DNA from: UBA2784 sp964494625
GTDB taxonomy: Bacteria > Pseudomonadota > Alphaproteobacteria > Micropepsales > Micropepsaceae
Direction: 5' to 3'
Assembly: GCA_964494625.1 (NCBI GenBank)
Contig: CAZBRT010000003.1
Coordinates: 62,001 to 126,000 of the forward strand
Length of the DNA stretch: 64,000 nucleotides
Part shown: positions 8,830 through 15,935 of the stretch, one piece after another
Layout: each line of letters begins with the position of its first letter
Position numbering within the stretch: the first letter of the stretch is position 1
Made by a program: the position numbers and the translations under genes
Notes under the pieces: model-generated
What the model saw: only the letters and a program-made list of their open reading frames with translations
Databases searched by the model: none
What the model was told of the DNA's origin: nothing

Positions 8830-8862
8830 AAGGCCGCTGCGGGATTTTCCCCAAGCGGCCTT
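8830..8862 (-). terminator. rho-independent terminator of rpsU
   Basis: An AAGGCCGCT arm (8830-8838) pairs with AGCGGCCTT (8854-8862). Read leftward, the stem is followed by a T run (8824-8829 read as A on the top strand). It lies between the convergent DsbA-like gene and rpsU and probably serves rpsU mainly. Confidence 0.75.
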
Positions 8863-8886
8863 CTGGATATTTCGAGGCTTTGCCTC

Positions 8887-9111
8887 TTACTTCGATCCGG
8901 TATTCGGCAGGCCGCCTTCACGCTGAAGGCGCTTGCGCTGCAATTTGCGGGCGCGGCGGATGGCTTCCGCCTTCTCGCGGGCGCGCTTCTCGCTCGGCTT
9001 CTCGAAGTGGTTACGAAGCTTCATCTCGCGGAACATGCCTTCGCGCTGCATCTTCTTCTTGAGCGCCTTCAAGGCTTGATCGACGTTGTTGTCGCGAACG
9101 ATGATCTGCAA
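8887..9111 (-). CDS. rpsU: 30S ribosomal protein S21
   Basis: This 74-residue S21 begins with the family start LQIIVRDNNVDQALKALKKK, followed by a basic helical region and an RKLQRKRLQ tail. S21 is a small-subunit protein at the mRNA platform that aids initiation. I place the start at TTG 9111, preceded at normal spacing by AGGGGAT. An upstream GTG at 9159 would add 16 non-conserved residues. The TTG start may limit its translation. It is transcribed alone and ends at a strong hairpin. Confidence 0.93.
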   Translation of the reverse strand: MQIIVRDNNVDQALKALKKKMQREGMFREMKLRNHFEKPSEKRAREKAEAIRRARKLQRKRLQREGGLPNTGSK

Positions 9112-9325
9112 GGCTATCCCCTTCGGTGCCGCGCGGCTTTCGCGCGGGAAAAGTTTCACAAGCGTCCGGGGCCAGATAAGCCCCGTCCGGGCGCGAGGCT
9201 TCTAGCAAAGGTGCGCCGGTCTGTCCACCATGCCGGAATGCCGCCGCTGTGGCCCGCTTGCGACCCTAAAGGGTTGATTTTCTTTAACCTTTGACCTTGG
9301 CCGTATGGTCCCCCATATGAGGGGC

Positions 9326-9877
9326 ATGGCCATCCTGAAAATTGCCCGCATGGGGCATCCCGTTCTTGCCGGTATCGCTGCCCCTGTGGCCGATCCGACA
9401 GCGCCGGAGATTCGCGCCTTGGCCGAAGACATGATCGAGACGATGGTCGATGCCAATGGTGCCGGCCTTGCCGCGCCCCAGGTGCATGTGCCGCTCCGCC
9501 TTGTCATCTTCCAGGCGCCCGCAGATCGCAGTGACATGGCCCTTGATGGGGAGGAGGCGTTCGACCACACGGCGCCTCTCACCATCCTTGCCAATCCGGT
9601 GATCGACATTCTGGAGCCGGAGCTTGAGGGCGGCTTCGAGGGCTGTCTTTCGGTGCCGGGCCTGCGCGGCTTTGTCGAACGTCCGCGCGCCATCCGCTAT
9701 TCCGGAACGACGCTGACCGGTGAAAATTTCACCCGCATTGCGCGCGGGTTTCATGCCCGTGTCGTGCAACACGAGTGTGATCACCTCGACGGCATTCTTT
9801 ACCCCCAGCGCATGAGCGATCTCTCGCGGCTGATGTTTGAGAGCGAGATGCGCCACTACATCCAACCCAAGGCGTGA
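9326..9877 (+). CDS. def: peptide deformylase
   Basis: This metalloenzyme removes the formyl group from the N-terminal methionine of new proteins. From ATG 9326 it has 183 residues and all three family motifs: GAGLAAPQ at 45-52, EGCLS at 105-109 (C107 is a metal ligand) and HECDHLDG at 149-156 (H149 and H153 are ligands, E150 is catalytic). In-frame ATGs at 9305 and 9317 could add up to seven residues, and no start has a decisive ribosome-binding site. Methionyl-tRNA formyltransferase, its usual partner, is not adjacent; COQ9 follows by 7 bp. Confidence 0.93.
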   Translation: MAILKIARMGHPVLAGIAAPVADPTAPEIRALAEDMIETMVDANGAGLAAPQVHVPLRLVIFQAPADRSDMALDGEEAFDHTAPLTILANPVIDILEPELEGGFEGCLSVPGLRGFVERPRAIRYSGTTLTGENFTRIARGFHARVVQHECDHLDGILYPQRMSDLSRLMFESEMRHYIQPKA

Positions 9878-9884
9878 AGCAACC

Positions 9885-10547
9885 ATGACCGCCCGCACTT
9901 CCCCCCGCAGTCTTGAAGCCGCCCGCATCGCCATCCTGGAGGCGGCACTGGCGCATGTTCCCTTCGATGGCTGGACCGACCGCGTGATCGCTGAAGCTGC
10001 GCGTGAAGCCGGCGTGGATGCGCATCAGGCGGCAACCGCCTTTCCCGGTGGTGCTGTCGAGATGATCCGCCTGTGGTGCCAGCGCCTGAATGCGGCAGCA
10101 GAGGCGCGCATCCAGGCGGGCGATCTCAAATCGATGAAGATCCGCGAACGCGTGCGCTTTGGCGTCGCCGCACTCCTCGACGAGGCAGGCCCGAACCGCA
10201 TTGCCGTGCGCCGGGCGGCGGCCGTGCTCGCCCTGCCGCAACATGCGGCTGCGGGCGCGCGCATCATCTATGGCATGGCGGATATTGTATGGCGGGCCAT
10301 CGGCGATACCTCAACCGACTTCAACTATTACTCCAAGCGCGCGATCCTTTCGGGCGTCATCTCTTCCACCATGATGTTCTGGTTTTCCGATGACAGCGAG
10401 AACCATGCCGATACGCGCGCCTTCCTCGACCGGCGCATCGGCGATGTGATGCAGATCGAAAAAGTGAAGGCGGCGGTGAGTTCCGTCACCTCAAAGCTGC
10501 CGGACCCCTTGGCGCTCCTGTCGCGGCTGCGCTATCCGGGGCGGTAG
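9885..10547 (+). CDS. COQ9 family ubiquinone biosynthesis protein
   Basis: This 220-residue protein has a TetR-like helical N-terminus (ILEAALAHVPFDGWTDRVIAEAAREAG) and the COQ9 C-terminal region with the DTSTDFNYYSKRAILSGV segment that marks the family. COQ9 is a lipid-binding partner of COQ7 in ubiquinone synthesis in mitochondria and alphaproteobacteria. It does not regulate transcription despite its TetR-like start. ATG 9885 fits the family N-terminus. It lies 7 bp downstream of def, so it may be co-transcribed. No other ubiquinone gene is present except possibly the ABC1 kinase at the left edge. Confidence 0.88.
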   Translation: MTARTSPRSLEAARIAILEAALAHVPFDGWTDRVIAEAAREAGVDAHQAATAFPGGAVEMIRLWCQRLNAAAEARIQAGDLKSMKIRERVRFGVAALLDEAGPNRIAVRRAAAVLALPQHAAAGARIIYGMADIVWRAIGDTSTDFNYYSKRAILSGVISSTMMFWFSDDSENHADTRAFLDRRIGDVMQIEKVKAAVSSVTSKLPDPLALLSRLRYPGR

Positions 10548-10563
10548 ACATTGGACAATTTTT

Positions 10564-10744
10564 CAGCAGCCCCTTTGATAAAAGGGGTGAGCGGAGCGCA
10601 AGGGGACTTGAGCGAGCGACCCGCGAAGCTCAAGTCCAGTGGGGTTGCGGGACGCTGCAACGAGCTGTCAACGGCGCCCCCCACCGCTTCGCTGCGCGAA
10701 GCTCTTGCGCTCCGCTCACCCCCAAAAACGGGGGAGGCGAAAGC
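10564..10744 (+). repeat. dispersed intergenic repeat, copy B
   Basis: This is the longest copy of the repeat. It begins CAGCAGCCCCTTTGATAAAA and has GACTTGAGC (about 10604) paired with GCTCAAGTC (about 10627). The core AGTGGGGTTGCGGGACG follows, then an inner pair GCTTCGCTGCGCGAAGC, and it ends GGGGGAGGCGAAAG. It fills the gap between the convergent COQ9 and purK genes. Confidence 0.7.
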
Positions 10745-10767
10745 AGGCGGGGATCGCCGCAGCTATC

Positions 10768-11856
10768 TCAGCCCTTCGCAAACAGCCTTGTCACATGGCC
10801 CATCTTGCGGCCGGGTTTGATGTTGCGCTTGCCGTAAAGATGGATGCAGGCATTGCTGTCTGCAGCAAGGGCAGGCCAGCCAGCAGCCTCATCACCCACG
10901 AGATTGGTCATCTCGGCATCCGAGTGGCGCGCGGCGCTGCGCAGGGGCCATCCGGCCACCGCACGGATATGCTGCTCGAACTGGCTGGTCGCGCAGGCAT
11001 CGAGCGTCCAGTGGCCGGAATTGTGGACGCGCGGGGCGATCTCGTTCACCAGCAGGCGGCCATCGCGCATCAGGAACATCTCGACGCCGATGACGCCAAC
11101 ATAGTCGAGATTGGAAAGGATGCGGGCGGCGATCTCGCTGGCATGCTCGTTCACGGTCCTGGGCACGCGTGCGGGCGCGATCGTGCGCCAGAGAATATGT
11201 TGCCGGTGTTCATTGGCGACGAGATCATAGGCTTCGATCGTGCCATCGGCGGCCCGGGCCGCAACAACAGACACTTCCTGTTCGAAATCGACAAAGCCCT
11301 CAAGAATTGACGGCGCCATGAAGCGCGCAAAGGCTTCGACCGTTTCCGTTTCAGAGGCGACTTTCGCCTGGCCCTTGCCGTCATAACCGAGCTGCCGTGT
11401 CTTCAGGACGGCCTTTGGCCCCACTTTCCTGAAGGCGGCGCGGGCGCTCACATCGTCATCGACCGCCGCATAGGGCGCCGTTTCAATGCCAAGTGACGTG
11501 ATGAAATCCTTTTCCGGCAAGCGATCCTGGGCGATGGCGAGTGCGCGGGCGCCGGGACGCACAGCGCGGATCGCGGCCAGGACCTCGGCAGTCCGCGCGG
11601 GCACATTCTCAAACTCGTAAGTTACGACATCGACCTCGCGTGCAAAGCGCGCAAGCGCCGCTTCGTCGTCATAGGTGGCTTGCGTGCGGAAGGCCGATAC
11701 TTCGCCGGCCGGGCAATCGTCGGCATCGGGCGCATAGATGTGCACGTGAAAGCCGAGGCTGGCAGCGGCCATCGCGAGCATGCGGCCCAACTGGCCACCA
11801 CCCAGAACACCGATGACGGCATTGGGGGGAAGTGGTCCTGCAGCGGATGAGGGCAT
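10768..11856 (-). CDS. purK: 5-(carboxyamino)imidazole ribonucleotide synthase
   Basis: This 362-residue ATP-grasp enzyme carboxylates aminoimidazole ribonucleotide with bicarbonate and ATP to N5-CAIR in purine synthesis. Visible marks are the N-terminal GVLGGGQLGRMLAMAA loop, the FENVP segment near residue 80, the ATP-grasp stretch with LKTRQLGYDGKGQ, and EIAPRVHNSGHWTLDA near the C-terminus. The ATG is 9 bp downstream of purE, so the two form the usual purE-purK unit. The product feeds directly to PurE. Confidence 0.95.
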   Translation of the reverse strand: MPSSAAGPLPPNAVIGVLGGGQLGRMLAMAAASLGFHVHIYAPDADDCPAGEVSAFRTQATYDDEAALARFAREVDVVTYEFENVPARTAEVLAAIRAVRPGARALAIAQDRLPEKDFITSLGIETAPYAAVDDDVSARAAFRKVGPKAVLKTRQLGYDGKGQAKVASETETVEAFARFMAPSILEGFVDFEQEVSVVAARAADGTIEAYDLVANEHRQHILWRTIAPARVPRTVNEHASEIAARILSNLDYVGVIGVEMFLMRDGRLLVNEIAPRVHNSGHWTLDACATSQFEQHIRAVAGWPLRSAARHSDAEMTNLVGDEAAGWPALAADSNACIHLYGKRNIKPGRKMGHVTRLFAKG

Positions 11857-11865
11857 GGGTTCGGC

Positions 11866-12411
11866 TCAGCGCGGCGATTTGGGTTCTAGCGGCACGCCAT
11901 CGGTCTGCACCTTGCGGAAGGCGGCCAAGCGCGTGGCCAATGCCGCATCCGACAAGGCCAGAATGGAAGCAGCGAGGATCGCGGCATTGATCGCGCCGGG
12001 CTTGCCGATCGCCAGCGTGCCGACGGGAACACCGCCGGGCATCTGGACAATCGACATCATGGCATCGATCCCCTGCAGGGCTGTGGCGGGCACGGGCACG
12101 CCGAGCACCGGCAGCTCTGTCAGTGAAGCGGCCATGCCCGGCAGATGTGCTGCACCGCCGGCGCCGGCAATGATGACTTTGAGGCCGCGAGACTTTGCTC
12201 CGGTCGCATAGGCAAAAAGGCGCTGCGGCGTGCGATGGGCAGAAACAATTTTTGCCTCGAAGGGAACTTCAAGCGCCTCCAGCGTGGCGGCGGCGTGGTG
12301 CATCACGTCCCAATCGGATTGGCTTCCCATGATGATGCCGACGAGCGGGGCACTGGCCTTGCTGCCGTTGGGGCGGCCCTTGGGGCGGGATTTCGCGGGC
12401 AGTGATGCCAT
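11866..12411 (-). CDS. purE: 5-(carboxyamino)imidazole ribonucleotide mutase
   Basis: PurE moves the carboxylate of N5-CAIR to carbon 4 to make CAIR. From ATG 12411 the protein has 181 residues. A basic, probably disordered extension of about 20 residues precedes the catalytic core that opens VGIIMGSQSDWDVM (24-37); SAHRTP follows, and the glycine-rich AGAGGAAHLPGM loop is also clear. Longer in-frame starts reach 12528 but add only non-conserved sequence. First gene of purEK, with 376 bp of upstream non-coding sequence that should hold its promoter. Confidence 0.95.
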   Translation of the reverse strand: MASLPAKSRPKGRPNGSKASAPLVGIIMGSQSDWDVMHHAAATLEALEVPFEAKIVSAHRTPQRLFAYATGAKSRGLKVIIAGAGGAAHLPGMAASLTELPVLGVPVPATALQGIDAMMSIVQMPGGVPVGTLAIGKPGAINAAILAASILALSDAALATRLAAFRKVQTDGVPLEPKSPR

Positions 12412-12787
12412 GTTCCGGTTGCCTTGCCTTCGGGAGCGGCGCCCCGCGCTGGAAAGCGCCGCAGTATAGGAACGTAAACCCGGAACACAAGATTTTCGTT
12501 GGATTTCTGCGGCTTTTGAGCGGTTCACGGCACGAAAGACGTGGTCTGCCCAGTGCGCTGGTCACGAAATTGGCGTTGGGACATGCAAGTTTAGCGATTG
12601 TATTAAGGATTTGGTTGCAAAGTTGACCTAATCCTTACCGTCACGGGGTGCGGGTGCAAGGCGGTATGGTCATCATGCCGCCCAAACGACCGGCACAAAT
12701 TGGTGGGTGGAGGCGCTGTTTACAGGGCCTCAGCGGGATTGTGCAGCCTGGGGTGCCCAAAAGGCGCCCCCAGCCGAGGCGTTTGAC
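12412..12787. other. intergenic region between divergent purE and the diguanylate cyclase gene
   Basis: These 376 bp must hold the promoters of both divergent genes. They include an AT-richer stretch around 12570-12640 (TTAGCGATTGTATTAAGG). I see no PurR-type operator or riboswitch fold that I could defend, and no small ORF with a convincing ribosome-binding site. A GTG at 12707 extends the cyclase frame but adds a non-conserved segment. Confidence 0.5.
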
Positions 12788-13522
12788 ATGCGAGTAACCG
12801 GAAACAAGCCCGGTCAGGGCCCCTATGGCACGCAATCCGTCCGTACGCGGACGGTGGACGGAACCGGCGCCAGCGCGCCATCACCGCGAAGCGTGGACGA
12901 TGCGCCAAGCGTGCTCGGCATTCCCGAGGCGGAATTCACGCCGCGTGTGCGCGATGCCATCATGAAGCTGATGGGCGAGGTAGATGGTCTGCGGCGCGAG
13001 CTGGTCCATGCAAGGCAGCGGCTTGAGGAAATCGAATCCGTTGCCGACCAGGATGCGATGCTGCCTGTGCTCAACCGCCGCGCCTTCGTGCGCGAGATGA
13101 GCCGGGTCGTCTCGTTTGTCGAACGCTACAGCCTGCCGGCCAGCGTGGTCTATCTTGACCTCGACAATTTCAAGGACATCAACGACACGCATGGCCATGC
13201 GGCAGGCGATGCGGCGCTGCATCACGTATGCGAGGTCTTGCGCAAGAATGTGCGCGAGTCCGACGTGATCGGGCGGCTGGGTGGCGATGAGTTCGGCGTC
13301 ATCCTCGCCAAGGCGGATCAGGCGCAGGCCAACACCAAGGCTGAATCCCTGTCGCGCATCCTGCAATCGATACCTTGCTTGCACGAGGGCAAATCATTGT
13401 CGCTCAGCTGTTCGTTCGGCGCCTACATGTTCCAGCGCGGCGAAAACGCGGCAGACGCCATCGCCAAGGCCGACCGGGCGATGTATGAGCGCAAGCGCGG
13501 CCGAAAGGCTGCTGCGCGGTAG
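12788..13522 (+). CDS. GGDEF-domain diguanylate cyclase
   Basis: This 244-residue protein should make cyclic di-GMP from GTP. A polar N-terminus of about 60 residues leads to a short helical, probably coiled-coil linker (60-87) and a full GGDEF domain (about 88-240). GGDEF is intact at 165-169, the metal-binding aspartates are in DLDNFKD (124-130), and the inhibitory I-site RxxD is present as RESD at 156-159, exactly five residues before GGDEF. It is therefore predicted active and subject to product inhibition. There is no transmembrane or recognised sensor domain, so the input signal is unclear. ATG 12788 is preferred over GTG 12707. Confidence 0.9.
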   Translation: MRVTGNKPGQGPYGTQSVRTRTVDGTGASAPSPRSVDDAPSVLGIPEAEFTPRVRDAIMKLMGEVDGLRRELVHARQRLEEIESVADQDAMLPVLNRRAFVREMSRVVSFVERYSLPASVVYLDLDNFKDINDTHGHAAGDAALHHVCEVLRKNVRESDVIGRLGGDEFGVILAKADQAQANTKAESLSRILQSIPCLHEGKSLSLSCSFGAYMFQRGENAADAIAKADRAMYERKRGRKAAAR

Positions 13523-13548
13523 GGGCGGCTTGCCCATGAGCTGTGCGC

Positions 13549-13582
13549 CCTTCGACAGCATCGCTTCGCGATGCGCTCAGGG
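13549..13582. repeat. short palindromic intergenic repeat
   Basis: A perfect 7-bp stem GCATCGC (13558-13564) and GCGATGC (13568-13574) with a TTC loop is enclosed by CCCTTCGACA and GCTCAGGGTGAGG, whose CCC and GGG ends can also pair. The CCCTTCGACA-to-CTCAGGGTGAGG layout resembles widespread intergenic repeats in alphaproteobacterial genomes. It is a different family from the 7485, 10564 and 46117 repeats. Only one copy is seen here. Confidence 0.5.
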
Positions 13583-13682
13583 TGAGGAACTTTGTAGATT
13601 GCACGTATGCAGTCCACCCACTCCCTTTTGGTGAGCCTTCGTCGAACCACGCACGACGCTGTTGCCGGGCATTGCCCAACCC

Positions 13683-13898
13683 TCACGCAATAATATCGGG
13701 GATCAGCATGTCTTCGAGTTTGGAAAGCTGGTCGCGCAGCCAGAGCTTGCGCTTCTTGAGGCGCTTGACCTGAATCTGGTCGTGCGGGGTCGCGCTGACC
13801 AAAGCTTCAATCGCGGCATCCAGATCGCGGTGTTCCTGCCGCATCTCTTCCAGTCTGGCGCGAATCTCGCGCTCGTCGTCGGCATCCGTTCCGCTCAT
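13683..13898 (-). CDS. DUF465 (YdcH-like) small protein
   Basis: This 71-residue highly charged helical protein matches DUF465: an EEMRQEHRDLDAAIEAL helix followed by DQIQVKRLKKRKLWLRDQLSKLE. Family members are short coiled coils of unknown role. The ATG at 13898 is preferred; a TTG at 13916 would add six residues. A second DUF465 gene lies about 240 bp away on the opposite strand. Confidence 0.75.
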   Translation of the reverse strand: MSGTDADDEREIRARLEEMRQEHRDLDAAIEALVSATPHDQIQVKRLKKRKLWLRDQLSKLEDMLIPDIIA

Positions 13899-14134
13899 TC
13901 GTTTCTGGCCAGCCAAAGAATCTTCGAAGCCGCATGATAGCGCGGAACGGGGCCGCTTGCGCGCCTGACCTCCCCCACAGACTGCGCATCATTTCAAAGC
14001 GCGTTGCCGTTAACCTGTTGCATTGCAACAGGGAATTTCATGACGATTCGTTTGCGATAAGGCCAAGCGCCCCCGTGACAAGCGGGGCAAACGGTGCTGT
14101 AATTTCCGGGCCTAGAGCGAAAGGAGCCCCTGAC

Positions 14135-14323
14135 ATGGGTCTTGAGTCGCATATCGAACAATTGAATGAGAAACACAAAAAGCTCGAAGAGACGATCTCC
14201 GACGAGCTTGCCCATCCGGGCCACGACGAATTGAGGTTGATGGCGCTGAAGCGCCAGAAGCTGCGCCTCAAGGAAGAACTCGAACGCCTGCGAACGCCCG
14301 AGCGTGATGGCCTGACGGCTTAG
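14135..14323 (+). CDS. DUF465 (YdcH-like) small protein, second copy
   Basis: This 62-residue protein has the same two-helix, charge-rich layout as its divergent neighbour: HIEQLNEKHKKLEETIS, then a DELRLMALKRQKLRLKEELERL helix. A strong AAAGGAG site precedes the ATG at good spacing. The two are diverged (EKHKKL versus QEHRDL; LKRQKL versus LKKRKL), so a recent duplication is unlikely. Function is unknown. Confidence 0.75.
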   Translation: MGLESHIEQLNEKHKKLEETISDELAHPGHDELRLMALKRQKLRLKEELERLRTPERDGLTA

Positions 14324-14373
14324 AAGCCGGACAGACACACGCCATTTCTTCAGGAACAGAAGGCGGCAACGCC

Positions 14374-15390
14374 ATGACGGTCATTTCCATCGCCATGGCG
14401 CGTTGCCGTTTGTCCGCGCTCTTGCTGATGACATGCGTCACCGCGTGGCTTTGCGGCAGCGTTCCGGCTTTGGCTCAAGTGGGGGCGCCGGACGCAGAAA
14501 TTCCCGCCGACGAAGAGCCGGTTGAAGATGTCCGCAAATGTCTGGCCGGGCACGATGCGCTGTCGGCGGGCAATGCGGCAGAGGCGATTGTCCTCTTTGC
14601 GGCCTGTATCGACAGCGGCAACCTTGATCCGGAAACACTGTCGCTGGCGCGCATGAATATCGGCGCGGCCTATCTGGCGCTGGGTCATTTCCGCAATGCG
14701 ATTGGCGCTTACGATGTCGTCATCCAGGAAGGCACGGCTGATCCGGCGGCCTTTCTCAACCGCGGGCTGGCCTATGCGGCGCTCGGCGACAACGAAGCTG
14801 CTCTGGGCGATTTTGCCCGTGCCATCGATCAGGCGCCCGACGATGCGCGCGGGTATGATGCGCGTGGACGGTTGCTGATTGATCTGGGGCGGATCGGTGA
14901 GGCGCTGAGTGACCTCGACCGGGCGGTTGCGCTTGATCCGGGACTCGTCTCCGCGCGCGGCAATCGCGGCTATGCGCGGATCGAATCGGGCGACGCACGC
15001 GGCGCGCTTGAAGATTTTGACGAGCTTATTGCGCTTGATCCCGAAGATGGTGCTGCTCTGGCAGGCCGCGCGCAGGCGCTTCTGGTTTCAGGCGACATGG
15101 CGGCGGCCCTTGCGGCATTCGATGATGCGGTTGCGATAGCGCCTGACAGTGCGGTTGCGCATTCGGGTCGGTGCCGGGCATTGGTCCAGCTTGACCGCAT
15201 CATTCAGGCGCTTGCCGATTGCGAACGCGCGGCCATGCTGGAGCCTGCGGATCCCATGGTGCTGACGGCCCTTGGCGACGTGCATGCGCTGATGGAGAAT
15301 TTTGCCGAGGCGCGCGCGGCCTATGAACGCGCACTGCTCTCGCGGCCGGGTTATGCGCCTGCGCTGAAAGGTCTTGGCAATCTTCCCTGA
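14374..15390 (+). CDS. secreted tetratricopeptide-repeat protein
   Basis: This 338-residue protein has an N-terminal signal peptide (hydrophobic residues about 13-32, ending PALAQ) and then about eight TPR units from residue 60 to the end. They show the spaced pattern G-x3-LG-x2-A-x3-DxA-x-DP, for example AFLNRGLAYAALGDNEAALG and ALGDVHALMENFAEARAAYE. TPR arrays act as protein-binding scaffolds, so this is likely a periplasmic or envelope adaptor. There is no catalytic domain. The start may be ATG 14374 or 14398. It ends before a bidirectional hairpin. Confidence 0.82.
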   Translation: MTVISIAMARCRLSALLLMTCVTAWLCGSVPALAQVGAPDAEIPADEEPVEDVRKCLAGHDALSAGNAAEAIVLFAACIDSGNLDPETLSLARMNIGAAYLALGHFRNAIGAYDVVIQEGTADPAAFLNRGLAYAALGDNEAALGDFARAIDQAPDDARGYDARGRLLIDLGRIGEALSDLDRAVALDPGLVSARGNRGYARIESGDARGALEDFDELIALDPEDGAALAGRAQALLVSGDMAAALAAFDDAVAIAPDSAVAHSGRCRALVQLDRIIQALADCERAAMLEPADPMVLTALGDVHALMENFAEARAAYERALLSRPGYAPALKGLGNLP

Positions 15391-15426
15391 GCGCGAGGAG
15401 CGCGAGCGGCCATCACCGGCACGAAA

Positions 15427-15452
15427 AAGGCCGCTTCGGGTGAAGCGGCCTT
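15427..15452 (-). terminator. terminator of rpmE, possibly bidirectional
   Basis: AAGGCCGCTTC (15427-15437) pairs with GAAGCGGCCTT (15442-15452) around a four-base loop. Read leftward, it is followed by a T run (A run 15422-15428 on top), as expected for rpmE. It lies between the convergent TPR and rpmE genes and may also stop the TPR transcript. Confidence 0.8.
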
Positions 15453-15479
15453 CTTATCTCACAGCAAAGGCGGAGAGGT

Positions 15480-15701
15480 TCAGCCTCCGAGGCCCTTGTA
15501 GCGGTTCTTGAAGCGGCTGACGCGGCCACCACGGTCGAGCAGCTGCTGCGTGCCGCCGGTCCAGGCGGTGTGGGTCGTCGGGTCGATGTCGAGGGTCAGC
15601 GTGTCGCCCTCGCTGCCATAGGTCGAGCGGGTCCAATAGGTGGTCCCGTCGTTCAGCACGACCTTGATGAAATGATATTCGGGGTGGATGTCGGCTTTCA
15701 T
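15480..15701 (-). CDS. rpmE: 50S ribosomal protein L31
   Basis: This 73-residue L31 begins MKADIHPEYHFIKVVLNDG and ends RVSRFKNRYKGLGG. It contains no cysteine, so it is the zinc-independent (C-minus) form, unlike the four-cysteine Escherichia coli RpmE. L31 contributes to the bridge between the subunits. ATG 15701 is preferred because it gives the family start; eight more residues upstream are not conserved. Confidence 0.95.
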   Translation of the reverse strand: MKADIHPEYHFIKVVLNDGTTYWTRSTYGSEGDTLTLDIDPTTHTAWTGGTQQLLDRGGRVSRFKNRYKGLGG

Positions 15702-15935
15702 GGCGCTCACGTCAAAGGCTGCCACCCGGCTGGCCGCAATGGCCTGGGGCGGGAGGGCTGCAATTCAAAGAGGCGGGGCTTATAGCGGAGGGGGCGAAGG
15801 CAGGCAAGGGTGCCCGCACAGCCCCGATTTTGACCCCGAACTGCGACCCAAGGCCGCTTCCATCTCCCGGAAAATCAAGGCTGAAAGCTTGTTCGAGGGC
15901 TTGGCGTGGGGCTTGGGACCGCCCATCTTCCCCCC

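Noticed and set aside
10639..11310. Plus-strand 223-codon ORF
   Set aside because: It is opposite purK, whose ATP-grasp motifs are unambiguous, and its product has no family features.
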